DNA from: Bacteroidales bacterium
GTDB lineage: Bacteria; Bacteroidota; Bacteroidia; Bacteroidales; UBA4181
DNA: 6,127 nucleotides
Reading direction: 5' to 3'
NCBI GenBank assembly: GCA_028700615.1
Contig: JAQVSH010000119.1
Span: forward strand, 1 to 6,127
Below, piece after piece: positions 1 through 6,127 of the stretch (positions within the stretch are counted from its first letter, which is position 1; every line of letters begins with the position of its first letter). The notes under the pieces are model-generated. The model did no database searches and was not told the DNA's origin. It saw only the letters and a list, made by a program, of their open reading frames with translations. A program made the translations under genes and the position numbers.

Positions 1-576
1 GATCCTTCGGGTATTATTGCTATGTCTACTCACGGACAATCCGGATTTGAAGACTTTTTTCTCGGAGGACAGGCTTTCCGGATTATCTCCGCTTCCACCC
101 AGCCGGTTATTACCATCAGGAAAAAACCGGTTCCTGCATCCATCCGCAGAATCGTTATTCCTATTGATTCTACGGTTGAGACTCGTCAAAAGGTCCCCGC
201 AGCCGCTCAGTTGGCAAAAATGTTCGGGGCGGAAGTTTATATTGCCGTGGTTTCGTCTTCCCGGGGCCGGAAAGTTCAGGAACGCCTGACGGCATACTCC
301 AGACAGGTGGAGGGCTATTTTGACCTGCAGGGAATCCCCTGGCATATGGAACGTTTAACAGGCAACAATCTGGCTGATTTGACAATAGGCTATGCCGGAG
401 AGGTTGGAGCAGACCTGCTGGTGATTATGTCTGAGCAGGAGTCAAGTATGACCAATCTGATTCTGGGTAATTATGCTCAACAGGTGTTGAATAAGGCCGA
501 GATTCCTGTTCTGAATATTACTCCGAAACCTATGTACAGGCCGGATGCCGGAGAAATGTTTTTACATTCCTGGTAG
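1..576 (+). CDS. Universal stress protein, two Usp domains (5' end missing)
   Basis: The reading frame is open from base 1 and runs to TAG at 574-576, so the start codon lies left of the window; 191 residues are visible. Residues 1-40 are the C-terminal end of a first UspA-type domain: a beta strand (IIAMSTHG), then S-x-x-G, nine residues and G-G, corresponding to the family's G-2x-G-9x-G(S/T) nucleotide loop, then the last helix and strand (PVITI). A second, complete Usp domain spans about residues 48-175, opening with RRIVIPID, whose Asp56 matches the conserved aspartate near the phosphates, and ending with IPVLNI. Its nucleotide loop (about 144-157) is degenerate: Glu147 replaces the conserved glycine. 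Tandem Usp proteins are cytoplasmic, may bind ATP, and are linked to stress or starvation survival; the exact role here is unknown. There is no transmembrane segment. The ATG at base 22 is internal, since the Usp fold continues upstream of it. Confidence 0.93.
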   Translation, partial: DPSGIIAMSTHGQSGFEDFFLGGQAFRIISASTQPVITIRKKPVPASIRRIVIPIDSTVETRQKVPAAAQLAKMFGAEVYIAVVSSSRGRKVQERLTAYSRQVEGYFDLQGIPWHMERLTGNNLADLTIGYAGEVGADLLVIMSEQESSMTNLILGNYAQQVLNKAEIPVLNITPKPMYRPDAGEMFLHSW

Positions 577-596
577 TTAAATTTTGTATATTGTTA

Positions 597-604
597 TAGA
601 TTTG
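597..604 (+). promoter_or_regulatory. Candidate -7 box (TAGATTTG) before the UPF0104-family gene
   Basis: TAGATTTG matches the Bacteroidota -7 consensus TAnnTTTG exactly. It lies in the 44-bp A/T-rich gap after the usp stop and 16 bp before the GTG start, implying a very short leader of about 10 nt. There is no TTTG at the usual -33 spacing; the TTTG at 583-586 is only 10 bp away. The site could be a chance match in A/T-rich DNA, and read-through from usp is equally possible. Confidence 0.3.
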
Positions 605-620
605 TAGTGTAAAACTTCTT

Positions 621-1724
621 GTGGTGATTCAGCATAATTCCAATAAGAGTGCACAGAATCCTTTTCGTAGGTTAAAAGGAATCAATGTCTTTATTCCTGT
701 GCTGATCGGATTGGGTGTGGTGTTCTGGATTTTTATCAGGGAATTTAATCCGGAGGTTTTTAAAATTATTCATTTTACTTCTAAAGCCATTTTTTTTATT
801 TGTGCCGCAGTGCTCTGTATGATGATCAGAGATTGGGGCTATATGCTGAGAATACGGATTCTCAGTAATCAATATTTTAGCTGGTGGCAGACTTTTCGCA
901 TTATTATGCTCTGGGAATTTACTTCTGCGGTGACTCCTTCCGCGGTGGGGGGAACCAGTATTGCCATTTTGTATGTGACCAAGGAAGGAATGAGTCTGGG
1001 CCGCAGTTCGGCATTGGTAATGGCCACTTCTTTTCTGGATGAATTGTATTTCGTGATCATGTTTCCGGCCCTGTTATTACTGGTCGATGCTACACAATTA
1101 TTTTCCATTGCAGATGCAGACGGAGTGGTTGCCATCGCTAAAGAATTAGTCTATTTTGCTTTGATTGGCTATGTGCTGAAATTTGCCTATGTGCTTCTGG
1201 TAAGTTATGGCCTTTTTGTGAATCCAAGAGGGCTCAAGTGGCTGTTGCTCCAGATATTTCGTATTCCTATTCTCCGGCGTTGGCGGCATGAAATTAATGA
1301 CGTAGGTACGGAGCTGAAGGTGAGTTCTGATGAATTAAAAAACAAGCCTTTCCGATTCTGGTTAAAGGCATTCGGGGCAACTTTTTTTTCATGGACTGCA
1401 CGTTATTGGGTGGTTAACAGCTTATTGCTGGCATTTTTTGTCATTCCCGGATTTAAAGATCATTTTATGATTTTTGCCCGCCAGCTGGTGATGTGGATTA
1501 TGCAACTGGTGAGTCCCACTCCGGGAGGCAGCGGCTTTGCCGAATTTATTTTTACCCGGTATCTGGGAGAATTTATTCCCGGAGATGCATCCACCACGGG
1601 ATTTATTGCGATAGGCATCGCTTTTTTGTGGAGACTTATCAGTTATTATCCTTATCTGATCATGGGAGCCGTAATTCTTCCCAAATGGCTGCGTGAAAAA
1701 TTCGGAACTTCGGATCAGCTTTAA
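621..1724 (+). CDS. Lysylphosphatidylglycerol synthase TM-region / UPF0104 family membrane protein
   Basis: A 367-residue integral membrane protein. After a short basic, polar N-terminus (about 1-20) come roughly seven or eight hydrophobic segments, near residues 22-40, 55-70, 90-110, 133-157, 176-200, 248-275, 287-300 and 328-355. Two family signatures are visible: TPSAVGG at 105-111 and PTPGGSG followed by Phe-Ala-Glu at 299-308. These belong to PF03706, the membrane part of MprF and of stand-alone relatives. In MprF the matching region flips aminoacylated phosphatidylglycerol; stand-alone members are poorly characterised and are suspected lipid or polyprenyl-lipid transporters. No soluble aminoacyltransferase domain is present, so lipid lysylation by this protein alone is unlikely. 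The start is GTG at 621; the next codon (624) is also GTG and cannot be excluded. The frame is closed upstream by TAG at 597 and has no ATG in between. It lies 44 bp after usp on the same strand, so the two may be co-transcribed. Confidence 0.9.
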   Translation: MVIQHNSNKSAQNPFRRLKGINVFIPVLIGLGVVFWIFIREFNPEVFKIIHFTSKAIFFICAAVLCMMIRDWGYMLRIRILSNQYFSWWQTFRIIMLWEFTSAVTPSAVGGTSIAILYVTKEGMSLGRSSALVMATSFLDELYFVIMFPALLLLVDATQLFSIADADGVVAIAKELVYFALIGYVLKFAYVLLVSYGLFVNPRGLKWLLLQIFRIPILRRWRHEINDVGTELKVSSDELKNKPFRFWLKAFGATFFSWTARYWVVNSLLLAFFVIPGFKDHFMIFARQLVMWIMQLVSPTPGGSGFAEFIFTRYLGEFIPGDASTTGFIAIGIAFLWRLISYYPYLIMGAVILPKWLREKFGTSDQL

Positions 1725-1747
1725 TCAAATGTTCATAACTTCCTTTG

Positions 1748-1778
1748 TCCGGCATCGTAATTCATGTCAGGATTTCTT
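1748..1778 (+). terminator. Possible rho-independent terminator after the UPF0104-family gene
   Basis: TCCGGCAT at 1748-1755 can pair with ATGTCAGGA at 1764-1772, giving an 8-bp stem with one bulged A (1769), one G-U pair and an 8-nt loop, followed by the T-rich stretch TTTCTT. It sits 23 bp after the stop codon, where a terminator would be expected. The stem is short and imperfect and the T-tract is interrupted, so this is a moderate to weak call. Confidence 0.38.
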
Positions 1779-1785
1779 ACTTTTG
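1778..1785 (+). promoter_or_regulatory. Candidate dnaE promoter -7 box (TACTTTTG)
   Basis: TACTTTTG matches the Bacteroidota -7 consensus TAnnTTTG exactly. It lies 46 bp before the dnaE ATG, implying a leader of about 40 nt. No good -33 TTTG is present at the usual spacing of about 19-21 bp; the nearest, at 1744-1747, is 30 bp upstream. It lies directly after the possible terminator hairpin, which fits a boundary between transcription units. Confidence 0.45.
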
Positions 1786-1831
1786 TTTCTATTGGTATTT
1801 GTCTTAAATTTTTGATAATCAGATAGTAAAG

Positions 1832-4800
1832 ATGTCTTATTTCGTTCATTTACATGTTCATACAGAGTATTCAACCCTTGACGGAGCCTCTAAGATTCCG
1901 GCTTTGGTGAATAAGGCGATCGGGGACGGTATGCAGGCATTGGCCATCACCGATCATGGGAATATGTTCGGAGTGAAAGAGTTTTTGAATTATATCAATA
2001 AAAAAAATAAATCGGTTTACGAGGAAATAAAAAGGCTGAAATCTTTAATAGGGGAAAATTCTTTTTCTGATGCTGCTCCGGAGGATGAACGGGATATTCC
2101 CGCTTGTGAAGAAAAGATGGAAAAGCTCCGGGGAAAGTTATTTAAGCCTATTGTCGGGTGTGAGGTGTATGTTGCTGTCGGCAGCCGGTTTGACAAAAAA
2201 ACCAAGGAGGATGCCAGCGGAGATCACTTGATCCTTCTGGCAAAAAACAAGAAAGGGTATCATAATCTGGTCAAAATGGTATCCAAGGGCTTTATCGAGG
2301 GAAAATATTATAAACCCCGGATCGATAAAGAGCTTCTTAGCCAGTATCACGAAGGATTGATCGTTTCTTCCGCTTGTCTGGGCGGTGAGGTGCCTCAGCA
2401 TATTCTTAACGGACATCCCGATAGGGCTGAAGAGACGGTACTTTGGTTTAAAGCGTTGTTCGGAGAAGATTATTATATTGAAATTCAGCGGCATCCGACC
2501 TCGGATCCTTCTGCGGCCACTGAGGTGTATCCCAAACAGCAGAAGGTAAATGCTGTTCTGATTGAACTTGCGCGAAAACACCATATTCCGCTGATTGCTA
2601 CCAATGACGTCCACTTTGTGGAGGAAGAGGAAGCTGAGGCTCACGATCGGTTATTGTGCCTCAACACCAATGCCGATGTGAATGATCCCAACAGGATGCG
2701 TTATACTAAGCAGGAGTGGTTTAAAACCACGGCGGAGATGGAACGTTTGTTTCAGGATCTTCCTGAAGTACTTTCCAATACCTGTCAGATCGCTGATAAA
2801 ATTGAAATATACAGTATTGACAGCAAGCCTGTCATGCCTGATTTTCCTCTTCCCGAAGGGTTCTCTGATAACGAAACTTATTTCCGCCACCTTGCCTGGG
2901 AGGGTGCGAAAACCAGATATCCGGAGATTACCGATGAAATCAGGGAGCGGATTGAATTTGAAATGAATGTTATCTGTACGATGGGGTTTTCCGGATATTT
3001 TCTCATTGTTCAGGATTTTATTGCAGCCGCCAGAAAGATGGGCGTTTCAGTGGGCCCGGGCAGGGGCTCGGCCGCCGGGTCGGTGGTGGCCTATTGTTTG
3101 CGTATTACCGATATAGACCCTCTTCGTTATGATCTGCTGTTTGAACGTTTTCTGAATCCGGACCGGATTTCCATGCCTGATATTGACATTGATTTTGATG
3201 ATGACGGACGGGCAAAGGTGATCAATTGGGTTACAGAGAAATATGGCAAAGAGAAAGTGGCCCGCATCATTACTTTCGGTACGATGGCTACCAAGTCGGC
3301 GATCAAGGATGTGGCAAGAGTTCAGCAGGTTCCGCTGCCCGAAGCCAACCGGCTGACGGATCTGATTCCCGATCGCCTGCCCGATAAGGACGGGGAGCCT
3401 GTAAAGATTACCATTCGTAACTGCATTGAGAATGTTCCGGAGCTGAAACAAGCCTTGGAGAGTGATAACAAAATGTTGTCCGATACCCTTAAATATGCCG
3501 CTATGCTGGAAGGGACCGTGCGGCAGACCGGAATTCATGCTTGCGGGATTATTATCGGGAAGAGTGATCTTACGGATTATATTCCTATTGCCACTGCATA
3601 TGATAAGGAATACGATGAAGATGTGCTGGTGACTCAGTATGAGGGATCTCTGATTGAAGAAGTGGGCATGCTGAAGATGGATTTTCTGGGGCTCAAGAAT
3701 CTTTCCATCATTCAGGAAGCTTTGGCAAATATTCGGAACAGAATCGGTGAAGAGATTGATATAAATGCCATTTCACTAGATGATCCGGCTACTTATGCAC
3801 TTTTTTGTAACGGAGATACCGTAGGAACTTTCCAGTTTGAATCGGACGGAATGCGCAAATATCTGAGAGAGCTAAAACCGTCCCAGTTTGAAGATCTTAT
3901 TGCCATGAGCGCCCTCTATCGTCCCGGGCCTATGGATTATATCCCTGATTTTATTGCCAGAAAACAGGGGAAGAAGCCCATTAGCTATGATATTCCGGTG
4001 ATGGAACGATACCTGAAAGACACCTATGGTATCACGGTCTATCAGGAACAGGTCATGTTGCTTTCCCAGCTGCTTGCCAACTTTACCAGGAGTCAGGGAG
4101 ATGAGTTGCGTAAGGCGATGGGGAAAAAGCAGAAGGACAAGATGGCTGCTTTAAAGGTGAAGTTTTTTGACGGATGTCAGGCCAATCATTATGATGAAAA
4201 GGTCATTACCAAAATATGGGAAGACTGGGAGAAATTTGCTTCTTACGCATTCAATAAATCCCATGCAACCTGTTATGCTTTTGTTGCGTATCAGACTGCC
4301 TGGTTAAAGGCCAGATATCCGGCTGATTATATGGCCGCTCTGCTAAGCCGGAATATCTCGGATATTTCAGAAATCACCAAGTATATGGATGAATGCCGGA
4401 GAATGGGTATTCAGGTGCTTGGGCCTGATGTCAATGAAAGTAATCTGAAATTTACAGTAAATCAGGTCGGCAATATTCGTTTTGGACTTCAGGCCATCAA
4501 GGGAGTGGGTGAAAGCGCCGCATTGTCTATTATCAATGAAAGAAAGAGTAATGGAGCGTTTTCCGATACTTTGAACTTCTTTGAACGGATTTCTCTCACC
4601 ACCTGTGGAAAGAAAAATATAGAATCATTGGTTCTGGCAGGAGCTTTTGATAATTTGGGAGTAAAAAGGGAACAGTTTTTTGCTCCGATGGGGAAAGATG
4701 CTACGTTTTTGGAAACTCTTTGTCACTATAGCGCTCTTTATCAAAAAGACAACCAGTCCCTCAGTGGTGGGTTATTTGGAGATCTTGCTCCGATTCAGAT

Positions 4801-5476
4801 CAATAAACCAGAGCCTCCGATGGCGGATGAATGGTCTGTCCTGGAAAAGCTCAACAAAGAAAAAGAATTGGTGGGGATTTACCTTTCTGCCCACCCTCTC
4901 GATCCATGTCAGTTTGAATGGAAATATTTTACAAATCAAACACTGACTGATCTCAATGATCTGTCCGGTTTGAGAAATAAGGATTTGTCTTTTGCCGGAA
5001 TTATTATTTCTGTCCGGCATGATATTTCAAAAACCGGTCGTCCCTGGGGAAGAATGGCCATAGAAGATTTTTCCGGATCGCATGAGTTTTCCCTTTTTGG
5101 CAAAGACTATGAGAAATTCAGTTCTTATATGGTCAAGGGACATTGTGTATGGGTGAAGGCCTCGGTTCAGGATTCATACCGGAACGGAGAGCCTGAGATC
5201 AAAATACAATCCATCCGTTTATTGGGCAATATCCGCGAGGAACTTTTGAAACGTTTTTCTATCTGCATCCCTGTTGAAAAGCTTTCAGCATCGGTGATTA
5301 CTGCATTGAAAGAAGTTGCAGACCGTTCCGTTGGAAATGTAACATTAAGATTTGTGCTAAGCCGGCCTTCGGATAATATTTCTGTAGGCATGTTTTCCCG
5401 AAAGCAACGCATTACCGTCTCTAATGAGTTAATCGAAACTCTGGATACCTTTGGATTTGAATACAATATCAATTAA
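1832..5476 (+). CDS. dnaE: DNA polymerase III subunit alpha, DnaE type
   Basis: The catalytic subunit of the replicative polymerase III holoenzyme, extending primers with dNTPs at the fork. It is complete at 1214 residues (E. coli DnaE is 1160). Domains in order: an N-terminal PHP domain (about 4-300) with HLHVH (H8, H10), D17, TDHG (H42), GCE (E111), GDH (H132), C182 and NDVH (D259, H261), which together look like a full set of PHP metal ligands; a charged insertion at about 58-103; and the polymerase core with GPGRGSAAGS (408-417), PDIDIDF (449-455; catalytic D452 and D454) and MDFLGL with the third catalytic Asp, D617. Then follow LYRPGPMD, the RKAMGKK and FNKSHA fingers motifs, a helix-hairpin-helix (IKGVG, 889-893), a probable clamp-binding segment (about 975-983) and an OB fold (about 1050-1135). 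The ATG at 1832 places the first PHP motif at residue 6, as usual. There is no Shine-Dalgarno sequence. All catalytic residues are present and no frameshift is seen. Confidence 0.98.
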   Translation: MSYFVHLHVHTEYSTLDGASKIPALVNKAIGDGMQALAITDHGNMFGVKEFLNYINKKNKSVYEEIKRLKSLIGENSFSDAAPEDERDIPACEEKMEKLRGKLFKPIVGCEVYVAVGSRFDKKTKEDASGDHLILLAKNKKGYHNLVKMVSKGFIEGKYYKPRIDKELLSQYHEGLIVSSACLGGEVPQHILNGHPDRAEETVLWFKALFGEDYYIEIQRHPTSDPSAATEVYPKQQKVNAVLIELARKHHIPLIATNDVHFVEEEEAEAHDRLLCLNTNADVNDPNRMRYTKQEWFKTTAEMERLFQDLPEVLSNTCQIADKIEIYSIDSKPVMPDFPLPEGFSDNETYFRHLAWEGAKTRYPEITDEIRERIEFEMNVICTMGFSGYFLIVQDFIAAARKMGVSVGPGRGSAAGSVVAYCLRITDIDPLRYDLLFERFLNPDRISMPDIDIDFDDDGRAKVINWVTEKYGKEKVARIITFGTMATKSAIKDVARVQQVPLPEANRLTDLIPDRLPDKDGEPVKITIRNCIENVPELKQALESDNKMLSDTLKYAAMLEGTVRQTGIHACGIIIGKSDLTDYIPIATAYDKEYDEDVLVTQYEGSLIEEVGMLKMDFLGLKNLSIIQEALANIRNRIGEEIDINAISLDDPATYALFCNGDTVGTFQFESDGMRKYLRELKPSQFEDLIAMSALYRPGPMDYIPDFIARKQGKKPISYDIPVMERYLKDTYGITVYQEQVMLLSQLLANFTRSQGDELRKAMGKKQKDKMAALKVKFFDGCQANHYDEKVITKIWEDWEKFASYAFNKSHATCYAFVAYQTAWLKARYPADYMAALLSRNISDISEITKYMDECRRMGIQVLGPDVNESNLKFTVNQVGNIRFGLQAIKGVGESAALSIINERKSNGAFSDTLNFFERISLTTCGKKNIESLVLAGAFDNLGVKREQFFAPMGKDATFLETLCHYSALYQKDNQSLSGGLFGDLAPIQINKPEPPMADEWSVLEKLNKEKELVGIYLSAHPLDPCQFEWKYFTNQTLTDLNDLSGLRNKDLSFAGIIISVRHDISKTGRPWGRMAIEDFSGSHEFSLFGKDYEKFSSYMVKGHCVWVKASVQDSYRNGEPEIKIQSIRLLGNIREELLKRFSICIPVEKLSASVITALKEVADRSVGNVTLRFVLSRPSDNISVGMFSRKQRITVSNELIETLDTFGFEYNIN
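5446..5453 (+). promoter_or_regulatory. Candidate trxA promoter -7 box (TACCTTTG) inside the dnaE 3' end
   Basis: TACCTTTG is an exact match to TAnnTTTG and lies 47 bp before the trxA ATG, implying a leader of about 40 nt. It overlaps dnaE codons for Asp-Thr-Phe-Gly, so the match may simply reflect coding sequence. No TTTG is present at the -33 position. A second, weaker match (TATATTTA, 5482-5489) sits in the gap itself but would leave almost no leader. Confidence 0.3.
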
Positions 5477-5500
5477 TTCTTTATATTTAAAAAAAATATT

Positions 5501-5818
5501 ATGGCACTTGAAATTACCGATTCTAACTTTGAAAGTTTGGTTTTAAAGGCTGATAAGCCTGTTATGTTGGATTTCTGGGCTCCATGGTGTGGTCCCTGTC
5601 GTACATTATCCCCTTTGGTTGAAGAAATGTATTCCGAATACGGAGAGAAAGCATGCATCGGAAAGGTTAATGTAGATGAGTCCTCAGAAATTCCCACAAA
5701 TTATGCGATTCGGAATATTCCTACCATTCTCTTTTTTAAAGAGGGTAAGGTAGTGGATAAAGTGGTTGGAGCTGTTCCCAAAAGTACATTAACCGGGAAG
5801 CTGGATGCTTTATTTTAA
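5501..5818 (+). CDS. trxA: Thioredoxin
   Basis: A 105-residue single-domain cytoplasmic thioredoxin (E. coli TrxA is about 108). It reduces disulfides in client proteins such as ribonucleotide reductase and peroxiredoxins, and is itself recycled by thioredoxin reductase. The key parts are all visible: the buried Asp24 in LDFWAPW, the active site WCGPC at 29-33 (redox cysteines C30 and C33), Pro38 in the following helix, the cis-proline in RNIPT (Pro74), and the conserved Gly90 in VVGAV. There is no signal peptide or membrane anchor, so it is not one of the periplasmic thioredoxin-like proteins common in this phylum. One extra cysteine (C52) lies away from the active site. The ATG at 5501 is preceded by an A-rich tract (eight A at 5489-5496) rather than a Shine-Dalgarno sequence. 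It follows dnaE by 24 bp on the same strand, so co-transcription is likely. Confidence 0.96.
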   Translation: MALEITDSNFESLVLKADKPVMLDFWAPWCGPCRTLSPLVEEMYSEYGEKACIGKVNVDESSEIPTNYAIRNIPTILFFKEGKVVDKVVGAVPKSTLTGKLDALF

Positions 5819-5894
5819 TTTTTTTTGTTTCTCTGCATCCAAACGAGGTGTTAAATCTGTCTAATGCATAAATGAACTCCTCAAACAAACTAAA

Positions 5895-6127
5895 ATGAAA
5901 AAAAATTACGTTTTTCCGATCCTTTTTGTTGCAGGATTGATGTCTTGTGCGCCTCTTTTTGCTTCCGGCAATGGTGTTGAAATCTTTGTGCCGATCGCTT
6001 TCTTTGTGATGGTGGTGCTGATTGTGGCCAGTGTTTCTTTTTCAAGAGCCTATGCCAGAGGTAAGCAGTATGAAGTTTTTAAGAAATATGTTGAAGCCGG
6101 AAAAGAAATTCCTGCCGATATGATGCT
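5895..6127 (+). CDS. Small exported or membrane protein, DUF6249-like (3' end missing)
   Basis: The frame is open from ATG at 5895 to the right edge; 77 full codons are visible. Residues 1-24 look like a signal peptide: Lys-Lys, a hydrophobic core (VFPILFVAGLM), then S-C-A-P-L-F-A-S-G. Two processing modes are possible: a weak lipobox (LMSC, Cys18) or signal peptidase I cleavage after LFA. A second hydrophobic segment at about 29-48 (EIFVPIAFFVMVVLIVASV) is a probable transmembrane helix. It is followed by a basic and charged stretch (SFSRAYARGKQYE...) ending with EAGKEIPADMM. This layout, one helix, then a charged cytoplasmic part with an 'E-x-G-x-x-(I/V)-P' turn, resembles small Bacteroidota DUF6249-type proteins, which have no established biochemical role. 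Family assignment is from memory of the pattern, not from a search. Start support: the leader ends in an A-rich stretch (CAAACAAACTAAA), typical for this phylum. The 76-bp gap from trxA suggests a possibly separate unit. Confidence 0.8.
   Translation, partial: MKKNYVFPILFVAGLMSCAPLFASGNGVEIFVPIAFFVMVVLIVASVSFSRAYARGKQYEVFKKYVEAGKEIPADMM

Noticed and set aside
17..289. 90-codon open frame overlapping the usp gene in another frame
   Set aside because: The usp frame carries clear family motifs throughout; this one is low-complexity Leu/Ser/Pro-rich sequence with no domain.
1998..2012. Run of eight A in dnaE (codons 56-59) as a possible programmed frameshift or slippage site
   Set aside because: The frame around it does not form the A_AAA_AAA slippery pattern, and the shifted frames meet stop codons within a few codons, so no useful alternative product is seen.
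3047..3538. 163-codon open frame on the minus strand inside dnaE (also one of 168 codons at 2138-2644)
   Set aside because: Both lie fully opposite well-conserved dnaE coding sequence and their translations show no recognisable domain; they are antisense shadows.
5803..5840. Inverted repeat GGATGC / GCATCC around the trxA stop codon (7 bp if the outer T-A pair is included) with a T-rich loop
   Set aside because: The T-tract lies in the 26-nt loop and not after the stem, so it does not fit a rho-independent terminator. A 7-bp stem with so long a loop can occur by chance.
5852..5859. TAAATCTG as a -7 box for the last gene, with TTTG at 5824-5827
   Set aside because: One mismatch to TAnnTTTG and a 24-bp spacer, longer than usual; too weak to list as a feature.
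5845..5882. Imperfect hairpin GAGGTGTT / AACTCCTC in the leader of the last gene
   Set aside because: One mismatch in an 8-bp stem and a 22-nt loop, with no T-run after it and no recognised riboswitch or leader features.
1..6127. Search for mobile elements, CRISPR repeats, tRNA/rRNA, toxin-antitoxin or defence modules, or another undescribed system
   Set aside because: Nearly all bases belong to five ordinary housekeeping-type genes; gaps are 24-107 bp and hold no repeats, terminal inverted repeats or RNA gene structures that I can see.

Overview
The window looks like a chromosomal housekeeping segment from a Bacteroidota (Bacteroidales-type) bacterium. Four things point there. No start codon has a clear Shine-Dalgarno sequence; the starts have A-rich or A/T-rich leaders instead. 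TAnnTTTG-type -7 boxes, the Bacteroidota housekeeping promoter element, lie ahead of several genes. DnaE has an intact PHP domain with a charged insertion of the kind I associate with Bacteroidota DnaE. The last, partial gene resembles small Bacteroidota membrane proteins of the DUF6249 type. Base composition looks moderate and even, with no sign of recent transfer.

Layout, all on the + strand: (1) 1-576, the 3' part of a two-domain universal stress protein, cut by the left edge. (2) 621-1724, a multi-pass inner-membrane protein of the lysylphosphatidylglycerol synthase TM-region / UPF0104 family, starting at GTG. (3) A 107-bp spacer with a possible terminator hairpin followed by a TACTTTTG -7 box. 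(4) 1832-5476, complete dnaE, the replicative DNA polymerase III alpha subunit (1214 aa). (5) 5501-5818, trxA, a classical WCGPC thioredoxin, 24 bp after dnaE. (6) 5895 to the right edge, the start of a small secreted or membrane-anchored protein.

The tight dnaE-trxA spacing suggests co-transcription, though a -7-like box in the last codons of dnaE may give trxA its own promoter. The genes do not form one pathway: they cover stress response, envelope, replication and thiol redox. I found no mobile element, CRISPR array, tRNA, rRNA or defence cassette, and no convincing undescribed system. The points most worth a second look are modest: an apparently complete metal site in the DnaE PHP domain (possible built-in proofreading), the charged insertion inside that domain, and a degenerate nucleotide-binding loop in the second Usp domain.
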